Source: Gammaproteobacteria bacterium (GTDB lineage: Bacteria; Pseudomonadota; Gammaproteobacteria; Steroidobacterales; Steroidobacteraceae). From it: a DNA stretch of 23,884 bases. Of the stretch, positions 18,405-23,884 are shown one piece after another. The notes beneath the pieces are model-generated. The model did not search any database. It was not told the origin of the DNA and worked only from the letters and a program-made list of their open reading frames with translations. The position numbers and the translations under genes are program-made. Position 1 is the first letter of the stretch. Every line of letters begins with the position of its first letter. The stretch covers positions 1 to 23,884 of the forward strand of contig JAQGOE010000177.1 in assembly GCA_028293725.1 (NCBI GenBank), given 5' to 3'.

Positions 18405-19808
18405 CTAATGCAACGCCAGCGTGTCGCGCCGCCAGGCCACGTCCTGCCATGAGCCGAAATCACGCAGCAACTCCGGGGCGTTCGCCTGCTGTACCAGGGC
18501 GAGATCATCGAGCCGGCGCTCCTCGAAGCGGCGGTGAAACCGTCCGCGACCCTTTACCTCGCGCGCGACAAGAAGGCGCCGCGTGCGAGGGGTGAGACCG
18601 GCGAATTCGATATAACCCTCCTCGGGATCGTCGGTACCGGGTGAAAGCACATCTATCGTCCAGGTACCCGCGCTCTGGTGGAAAACCCAAAGCTCTCGCC
18701 AGCTCTCGAGGGGCTGTACCGCGAGCACCAGCGCGGGGCCCTGCGGAATCGCATGTGCGGAGGCCATCCACACGATCCCGTAGGTGCAACGTTGCACGAG
18801 CGTGGTGTTGCGTAATCGACGCGCATCCTCAAGTGCAATACATGTTTGCCCCGGATCACCTGGTGTCGCGCTGAGAGTCAGCGGGCCCGTCTGAGGAGCC
18901 GGCGTGATCGCGGCCCAGCGGATCGCCCCTAGGCGCACCACCGCGTCGACGTACTCGGGTCGACGGTCATCGCCGAGATCATTCGGATTGACGGCGAGAA
19001 GCTCGGCGAGGGCGCGCTGGGCCGCCAGCGCGGGCGGCTCGCGGCGACGTGCCTGCTCGAAGGTAATGGATGCCCAAACGCCGGCGCGCCGGGCGTGGAG
19101 GCGGCTTCTCGTCATCGCGCTCAGACCACTCTCCTCGATCGTGTCGAGAAGCGAGCGGCGGTCATCGTCGAGGGATGCGCGCTGGATGGGACCGATGTTC
19201 GAATCGATGCAGTCCGGGCGCGTAAGGCCGAGCGCGGCGTGCGCACGCTCTTCGGAGGTCGCGCTCGTCAAGGAGAGCACGCGATGGAACAACTCGCCGT
19301 CGTAACACACCTGCATTCGGCCGCTGCGCTCGAAGCTACGCATGTGGATGCCGAACTGTTCGACCACTTCGATGTGCGCGGCGACGTCAGTGAGGCGGGT
19401 GTTATTGCCTGAGGCCCCGTCGGCCAACCGCTCGGCCATGCGGGCGATGGCGTCGAACGGCTCAGCGGTGAGCGCGGGTGTTGGTACGGCCTTGAGGTAC
19501 GCAGCGCCATAACTGATCCCGAGCGCCTCGGACCCGGGCGTATCGCGCAGGAAGCGCAGGATCGCGAGTAGCTCGGGCGCATTGGTCTCGTTGAAGGCCA
19601 CCGGACGGACCGCCTCGCTCTTCAAGTAGCCGCCCCGCTCGCGGCGATAGTTGTAGACCTTCAAGTATCCGGCGCTCTGGCCGCGAATCTCGAGCACATC
19701 GCCCTGCCAGAGCGTCGTAAGCTCGGTGGCGCTCGATTTCGGGGCGGCGCGGACCGGGGCGTGGTCCTGGACAACAATGGCCAGCGCCGCGGCGAGGGCC
19801 AGGATCAC
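18405..19808 (-). CDS. Secreted SH3-domain protein of unknown function
   Basis: The 467-aa product starts at GTG 19808, overlapping the SPFH stop by 4 bp (GTGA), so it is translationally coupled. Residues 1-22 form a Sec signal peptide (ILALAAALAIVV, then APVRAA). Residues 25-68 look like a bacterial SH3 domain (TLWQGDVLEIRGQSAGYLKVYNY, GGYLKSEAVRP). The rest, about 400 residues, is not one I recognise. It has an alpha-helical section (70-270) with isolated Cys at the VCYDGE and PDCIDSN positions, then a beta-rich C-terminal section with two more Cys (TCIALED, RCTYGIVW), consistent with periplasmic disulphides. Bacterial SH3 domains commonly bind cell-wall peptides. The linkage to an SPFH membrane protein suggests it acts at the envelope beside it. 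Confidence 0.75.
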   Translation of the reverse strand: MILALAAALAIVVQDHAPVRAAPKSSATELTTLWQGDVLEIRGQSAGYLKVYNYRRERGGYLKSEAVRPVAFNETNAPELLAILRFLRDTPGSEALGISYGAAYLKAVPTPALTAEPFDAIARMAERLADGASGNNTRLTDVAAHIEVVEQFGIHMRSFERSGRMQVCYDGELFHRVLSLTSATSEERAHAALGLTRPDCIDSNIGPIQRASLDDDRRSLLDTIEESGLSAMTRSRLHARRAGVWASITFEQARRREPPALAAQRALAELLAVNPNDLGDDRRPEYVDAVVRLGAIRWAAITPAPQTGPLTLSATPGDPGQTCIALEDARRLRNTTLVQRCTYGIVWMASAHAIPQGPALVLAVQPLESWRELWVFHQSAGTWTIDVLSPGTDDPEEGYIEFAGLTPRTRRLLVAREVKGRGRFHRRFEERRLDDLALVQQANAPELLRDFGSWQDVAWRRDTLALH

Positions 19809-21085
19809 TGTGAGCTCTCCCCGTTAGTGTTCGCTGTGGATGACGCGTCAGCGACCGGGCTTGTTGAGTTTTTTGCGCCGATGAGGCTCGAGCCGATGAA
19901 CTGACCGGCGGCCGGCGTCGGGGCGATGATCACCTGTATCTTGTCTGAAAGCTTGTCGGCCAGCGTTTTCTGGATCAGCAGCGGGTAGTGCGCGATCAAG
20001 GCGCCCTCACGCTCCATCTGGCCCGCGTTGGCCTTGCCCACGAGATCGAGCCGGTACGCTTCCGCGTCCGCCAGCTTTTGCCGCGAGTCCGCCTCGCCCT
20101 TGGCCTCGATACGGCGCGCCTCCGCGGCGCCCTCCGCGGTGCGAATGCGCGATACCTTGTCAGCCTCAGCTTCGAGCTGACGCTGTTCGATCTGTTTCTG
20201 CTTGAAGGGCAGGATGTGCTGCATGGTCTCTTCTTGCGCGCGCGCGGCGATGACCTGCTCGTCACCCGCGGCCTCGGCGGCCTTCTGCCGCCGAACCTTG
20301 TCGGCCTCGGCTTCCAGTTGTGTCTGTTTGACTTGGGCCTCCTTGAGCTCCAGGGTGTAGCGAATCTTCTCGGTCTCGAGCTCCTCGGCGAGCAGCTTCT
20401 CCATTCCTGCGCGATAGTCCGGCGGTAGATCCACCTGCCCCATGTCTACCCCACGCAGCAGTAGCCCTCGCGCCGCGAGCTTTGGCTTCAGGTCTTTCGT
20501 GATCTCCTGTTGAATCTCGGCGCGCCGGCCCGAGAAGATCTCCCGCACGGAATATCGGGCGAACAGCGGGTACACGATTCCTTGCACCGCCGGGCGGACG
20601 AGGTCGTTGTTCAGGTCGTCCGGAAAGTCCTTTGACGTCTGGGCGATGCGGGCGCGGTCGATGGCCCACCGTACTGTCAGATCGACGCCGATCGAAAGGC
20701 CCTCGTTCGACTGGAACGGCGCCGGACCGGTTGCACTCGCGCTTTCAGACGGCCGATACATCTGATCGCGGGTTGAGTATCGGCGCGCCTGGTGGACGCC
20801 TGGCAGTACGAGAACAGTGCCCGCACTGTAGGCACTTACCGAGCCATCGAGCGCGTTCGAGCGTACGAGTACCTCGCCTCGGCTTGCGGTGGCGAAGGGT
20901 GGATGGGTGTACACACCGTAGGCTAGTGCGGCGAGTCCAACCGTGAGTACGATGCGTCCTCGGAAGCGAAAGGCGGTCGCGAAGAGGACGCCGACAGCTG
21001 CGGCCAACGCGGGGACCAGTCGGCCGAGAGGCTCGATGATCGACTTTTGCACGAACTCAAACAGGGCATCCAAGCGGCTCGACAT
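19805..21085 (-). CDS. SPFH/band-7 (prohibitin/flotillin-like) membrane protein
   Basis: The 426-aa protein starts at ATG 21085, after GGGAG; GTG 21100 would add five residues. Two hydrophobic segments lie near residues 24-40 and 45-60, giving a hairpin or a single long anchor. The SPFH domain covers about 70-245: VLVRSNALDGSVSAYSAGTVLVLPGVHQ, LSIGVDLTVRWAIDRAR, VREIFSGRRAEIQQEITKDLKPKLAARGLLLRGVDM, PPDYRAGMEKLLAEELETEK. A long coiled coil (240-365) rich in Glu, Lys, Ala and Gln follows, with the QLEAEADKV block present twice 47 residues apart. The tail is flexible and Ser/Thr/Asn-rich. SPFH proteins form large ring-shaped membrane microdomains and often scaffold proteases or hydrolases. The downstream secreted SH3 protein and hydrolase may be its clients. 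Confidence 0.9.
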   Translation of the reverse strand: MSSRLDALFEFVQKSIIEPLGRLVPALAAAVGVLFATAFRFRGRIVLTVGLAALAYGVYTHPPFATASRGEVLVRSNALDGSVSAYSAGTVLVLPGVHQARRYSTRDQMYRPSESASATGPAPFQSNEGLSIGVDLTVRWAIDRARIAQTSKDFPDDLNNDLVRPAVQGIVYPLFARYSVREIFSGRRAEIQQEITKDLKPKLAARGLLLRGVDMGQVDLPPDYRAGMEKLLAEELETEKIRYTLELKEAQVKQTQLEAEADKVRRQKAAEAAGDEQVIAARAQEETMQHILPFKQKQIEQRQLEAEADKVSRIRTAEGAAEARRIEAKGEADSRQKLADAEAYRLDLVGKANAGQMEREGALIAHYPLLIQKTLADKLSDKIQVIIAPTPAAGQFIGSSLIGAKNSTSPVADASSTANTNGESSQ

Positions 21086-21147
21086 GATCCGTACTCCCAC
21101 TGAATTGTTGTTGTATCGCCTCCAGTGGAAAGTTTTGCGGACGGTTG

Positions 21148-21186
21148 TGGCAAAGTTGTGGCGCCATAATGGCGCGATATGGCGCC
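21148..21186. repeat. Helically phased TGGC array upstream of the SPFH gene
   Basis: TGGC occurs at 21148, 21159, 21170 and 21180, spaced 11, 11 and 10 bp. The first two copies sit in a longer TTGTGGC repeat; the last three extend to TGGCGC. All copies face the same side of the helix. The array lies 63 to 102 bp upstream of the SPFH start, in its presumed promoter region, just past the DUF2306 stop. Confidence 0.5.
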
Positions 21187-21196
21187 GACGGGTGCC

Positions 21197-21850
21197 CTAG
21201 ACCCGCTGGCGCATCGAGCGCAGTTGGATAAGAGGTTCCGCAAGCAGCAGCGGTACGGCCCAGCAACCCCATGCCAGCAGCGTGTCTAAATCGGTAGCTA
21301 CCGGGTCGTCTGGCAATGCGATCCAAGGACTAAGCCAAGTGGACGCCAGTCGATAAGTGACAAACGCGAAGGTCACTGTGTAGCTTCGTAACATCCATTC
21401 CCGATGTTGCTGGATGCGCCTCGTGCGAATCGCGTAGAGGGCCATGCCTGTGGTGAGCAGCCATGCGAAGTTGAGTCCCACCAACCCGGCTTTGTAGGCC
21501 AGGTGAGCGGGAATCGTGAGCGCGAGGTAGAAGCCGCCGAGGCTGCCGATCAGCACGGCGGTACCATAGACCTTGCCGAGGACGCGGTGCAGGGTGGTGA
21601 TGCGATTCGTCAGCCCGAGCCAGATCTGTACCAGTCCGGCCGTGATGGCAAGTACCCCGCCGGTGAGGTGCAGAATGAGCCCCGCACGGCGCGGCCAGTA
21701 GTAGTCGCTGTAGGAGGCGAGCGAGTAATCGGTTAGGTAGTGCGCTTTGCTACCGACGAACCAGAGGAGCGCTATTGCGAGCGCGGCGACTACAACGATC
21801 AGCCACAGGTTGGAGTCACGTGGGCGGGAGGCGGGAGCAGCTACGTTCAT
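21197..21850 (-). CDS. DUF2306 multi-pass membrane protein
   Basis: The 217-aa integral membrane protein has about six hydrophobic segments: LWLIVVVAALAIALLWFVG, LILHLTGGVLAITAGLVQIWL, VLIGSLGGFYLAL, FAWLLTTGMALYAI, SYTVTFAFVTYRLAS and LLAWGCWAVPLLLAEPLI. The HRVLGKVY motif and the HREWMLRSYTVTFAFVTYRL block define DUF2306. The conserved His residues next to helices resemble haem- or quinone-site ligands, but no activity is established for the family that I can recall. The start is ATG 21850. It lies 93 bp downstream of the molybdopterin oxidoreductase stop on the same strand, with a strong hairpin between them, and 111 bp before the SPFH start. Whether it belongs functionally to either side is open. 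Confidence 0.88.
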   Translation of the reverse strand: MNVAAPASRPRDSNLWLIVVVAALAIALLWFVGSKAHYLTDYSLASYSDYYWPRRAGLILHLTGGVLAITAGLVQIWLGLTNRITTLHRVLGKVYGTAVLIGSLGGFYLALTIPAHLAYKAGLVGLNFAWLLTTGMALYAIRTRRIQQHREWMLRSYTVTFAFVTYRLASTWLSPWIALPDDPVATDLDTLLAWGCWAVPLLLAEPLIQLRSMRQRV

Positions 21851-21883
21851 AGCAGGCCTTTGTAGTTATAGTTGACTAGCGCA

Positions 21884-21912
21884 AGCGAAGGATTCGACGC
21901 CAATCCTTCGCT
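21884..21912. terminator. Strong 11-bp stem-loop between molybdopterin oxidoreductase and DUF2306 genes
   Basis: AGCGAAGGATT and AATCCTTCGCT form a perfect 11-bp stem with a 7-nt loop, the best dyad seen in the window. No T-run follows on either strand. It is 31 bp past the oxidoreductase stop and 34 bp before the DUF2306 start, so it may be a terminator, an RNA processing or stabilising hairpin, or an operator. Confidence 0.5.
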
Positions 21913-21943
21913 GGTGTCAATCGGGTGTCCGCCGTAGGGAAAT

Positions 21944-23884
21944 TTAACCCGCTGCGCTCACTTCCACGAGGCAGTCATAGAACGTCGCGCCGCCGCCCAT
22001 ATCGGTGAGCGCAGCGCTCGTCAACTCATTGGCGTTGCGCCCGTCGGGCGTCAGCTTCTTCCACCAGATCGAGAGTGCGACGACCACGCCGGGGCGTGCT
22101 CTGTCGGTCACTCTTGCGCGCAGTTTCAGGCTACCCCGCTCGTTGAATACGTTTACGTAGCTGTCGTCGAGGATGCCGCGCGCGCGGGCGTCCTCGGGGT
22201 GGATGTCCAACCAGGGTTCGCCTTCAGTGGTGCGTAGGCTTTGCACGTTGACGAAGGTGCTGTTGAGGAAATGGCGTGCTGGCGGGGAAATCATCGCGAG
22301 GGGATAGCGAGCGGCTAACTCGCTGCGGGTATCTTCCCGCGGTGGCAGATAGTCGGGCAGGGGATCGAGGCCCAGGTCACGCGCTGTCTTCGACAGGAAT
22401 TCGACCTTCCCGGAGGGAGTTGGAAAGCCACCCTCGGCGAAACGCGCCGTGCCTTTCGCTGTGCCGATGCGCGCCCAGCCCTGCTTGCGTACCTCTGAGA
22501 AGTCCCAATCGTGACGGATGGCACTCTGCGCGAGTTGCTCGTCCGTGTCCGAGAAACACTCGTCTGTAAAGCCCATCGCCCGCGCCAGGAGGCGGAAGAT
22601 CTCAGTGTTGGGTTTGGACTCGCCCAGGGGCTCGATCGCCGGGTTGTTGGCCACCATGTAGTAGTGCCCATAGGGCTGCACCACGTCGAGGTGCTCGAGC
22701 TGCGTGGTGGCCGGAAGAATCAGGTCGGCATAGTCGGCCGTGTCTGTCTGGAAGTGCTCGAGGACTACCGTGAACAGGTCCTCTCGGGCGAACCCCGCGG
22801 CGACCCGTCGGGAATCGGGAGCGATGGCCACGGGATTGGAGTTGTAGACCACCAAGGCGTTTACGGGCGGCTTGGCCTCCAGCAGCGCCTCGCCGATGCT
22901 CGTCATGTTGAGTGTTCGAGGTGTCCTGCCCGCAAGGAGGTCCGGCCGCCACAAGGCGCGCTTGTCGATCGTGAAGTTACCGGACGTGGAAAGCAAAAGG
23001 CCTCCCGCCGCGTCCCGGAAGGCACCGGTAAGGGCGGGCAGACAGGCGATATTGCGCACGCTCATGCCGCCGCCGCGCACGCGTTGCACGCCGTAATTAA
23101 CGCGAATGAGCGTGGGGCGCGAGGTGCCATACAGGCGCGCGAACTGCTCTATTTCCGCGACGCTGATAGAGCATATCCTGGCGACCCTTTCCGGCGGGTA
23201 CTCCGCGGCTCGGGATTTGAGCTCTTCGAAACCCAAGGTGTACCGTTCGACGTAATCATGGTCGAGCAGATCATCACGGATGAGCACGTGCATGAGCCCT
23301 AACGCGAGAGCGGCGTCTGTCCCTGGAAGCGGCGCGATGTGCAGGTGGCACTTCTCGGCCGTCAATGACCGGTAGGGATCGATGGCTACCAAAGTGGCGC
23401 CCAGGCGCTTGGCTTCCTGGGCGCGGGCCCAGAAATGCACACTCGAGGTGATTGCGTTGGCGCCCCAGAACACGATGAGCCTGGCGTCCGCAACCGACTC
23501 AACATCCACCCCGATGCCGGGACCCAGGGTCAGCCGATGCCCGGCGCTGCCGGCGGAAGCGCAGATCGTGTATTCGAGCTTGCTCGCGCCGAGCCGGTTG
23601 AAGAACCGCTGGGCCATGGCTTCTCCTTGCACGATGCCCATGGTTCCAGCGTAGCTGTAGGGGAGGATCTGCTCGGGGTCGCGCGCGGCGATGGGGCGGA
23701 GCCGGCTGGCAATTTCGCCGATGGCGCTTTCCCAGGTCGTCCGCTCGAAGTGACCCGATCCCTTCTTGCCCACTCGTCGCAGCGGATACAGGACGCGATC
23801 GGGGTGATAGGTACGCTCGGTGTAACGCGCGACTTTTGTACACAACACGCCGGCCGTCGGTCCGTGCGCGGCGGCTCCGGCGAC
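21944..23884 (-). CDS. Molybdopterin-dependent oxidoreductase, DMSO-reductase family (5' end outside window)
   Basis: 646 codons plus the stop are visible, and the frame is still open at the right edge, so the N-terminal [4Fe-4S] motif is not seen. The visible start, TAGVLCTKVARYTERTYHPDRVLYPLRR, is the segment just after that cluster. Next are YSYAGTMGIVQGEAMAQRFFNRLGAS, TICASAG (Cys as candidate molybdenum ligand), LIVFWGANAITSSVHFW and PGTDAALALGLMHVL. RVNYGVQRVRGGGMSVRNIACLPALTGA is followed by YNSNPVAIAPDS, HFQTDTADYADLILPATTQLEHLD, PNTEIFRLLARAMGF and the C-terminal MGD-binding domain (PPARHFLNSTFVN, LDIHPEDARARGI). It is a bis-MGD enzyme of the broad 'anaerobic dehydrogenase' group; substrate not assignable. 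No Tat signal can be assessed. MobA and molybdate uptake at the other end of the window would supply its cofactor. Confidence 0.92.
   Translation of the reverse strand, partial: VAGAAAHGPTAGVLCTKVARYTERTYHPDRVLYPLRRVGKKGSGHFERTTWESAIGEIASRLRPIAARDPEQILPYSYAGTMGIVQGEAMAQRFFNRLGASKLEYTICASAGSAGHRLTLGPGIGVDVESVADARLIVFWGANAITSSVHFWARAQEAKRLGATLVAIDPYRSLTAEKCHLHIAPLPGTDAALALGLMHVLIRDDLLDHDYVERYTLGFEELKSRAAEYPPERVARICSISVAEIEQFARLYGTSRPTLIRVNYGVQRVRGGGMSVRNIACLPALTGAFRDAAGGLLLSTSGNFTIDKRALWRPDLLAGRTPRTLNMTSIGEALLEAKPPVNALVVYNSNPVAIAPDSRRVAAGFAREDLFTVVLEHFQTDTADYADLILPATTQLEHLDVVQPYGHYYMVANNPAIEPLGESKPNTEIFRLLARAMGFTDECFSDTDEQLAQSAIRHDWDFSEVRKQGWARIGTAKGTARFAEGGFPTPSGKVEFLSKTARDLGLDPLPDYLPPREDTRSELAARYPLAMISPPARHFLNSTFVNVQSLRTTEGEPWLDIHPEDARARGILDDSYVNVFNERGSLKLRARVTDRARPGVVVALSIWWKKLTPDGRNANELTSAALTDMGGGATFYDCLVEVSAAG

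Overview
The window is GC-rich, gene-dense bacterial DNA, most likely from a soil or freshwater proteobacterium. A Steroidobacter-, Nevskiales- or Xanthomonadales-like gammaproteobacterium is my best guess. The basis is an E. coli-type [4Fe-4S] IlvD, a TonB-dependent outer-membrane receptor, an outer-membrane barrel ending in Phe, Tat signals and many LysR/AraC/HxlR regulators. No rRNA, tRNA, CRISPR array, insertion sequence or phage gene was recognised. All identifications are by reading motifs, without database searches.

Region 1 (1-5174) is a molybdenum cassette. It holds the 5' end of a molybdate-binding protein (modA-like, minus strand), divergent mobA, a TonB-dependent receptor, and a one-component regulator that joins a ModE-type winged helix to a periplasmic-molybdate-binding-like domain. 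A group II truncated haemoglobin follows. The right edge of the window carries a large molybdopterin oxidoreductase, a natural consumer of this supply.

Region 2 (5196-13713) is a patchwork of regulators, stress enzymes and decaying genes. It contains an HxlR regulator with a candidate operator, the 3' relic of a class II aldolase, a short AraC regulator and a DsbA-NhaA fusion with altered ion-site residues. Next come a Tat-exported alpha/beta hydrolase with one in-frame stop, a VOC gene and a GlxA-type gene both cut at the same point, a Tat-exported aldo/keto reductase, an outer-membrane barrel and a LysR gene with a frameshift. The damage is concentrated here.

Region 3 (13749-17637) is better preserved: ilvD behind a LysR-type operator, then a divergent LysR and aldo/keto reductase pair.

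Region 4 (17551-23884, all minus strand) holds the molybdopterin oxidoreductase (running off the right edge), a DUF2306 membrane protein, and a three-gene set: an SPFH/band-7 membrane protein, a secreted SH3-domain protein coupled to it by a 4-bp overlap, and a permuted-papain (YiiX/YebB-like) hydrolase. This set looks like an envelope-associated module, and I do not know a described system with this composition. A helically phased TGGC array lies just upstream of it.
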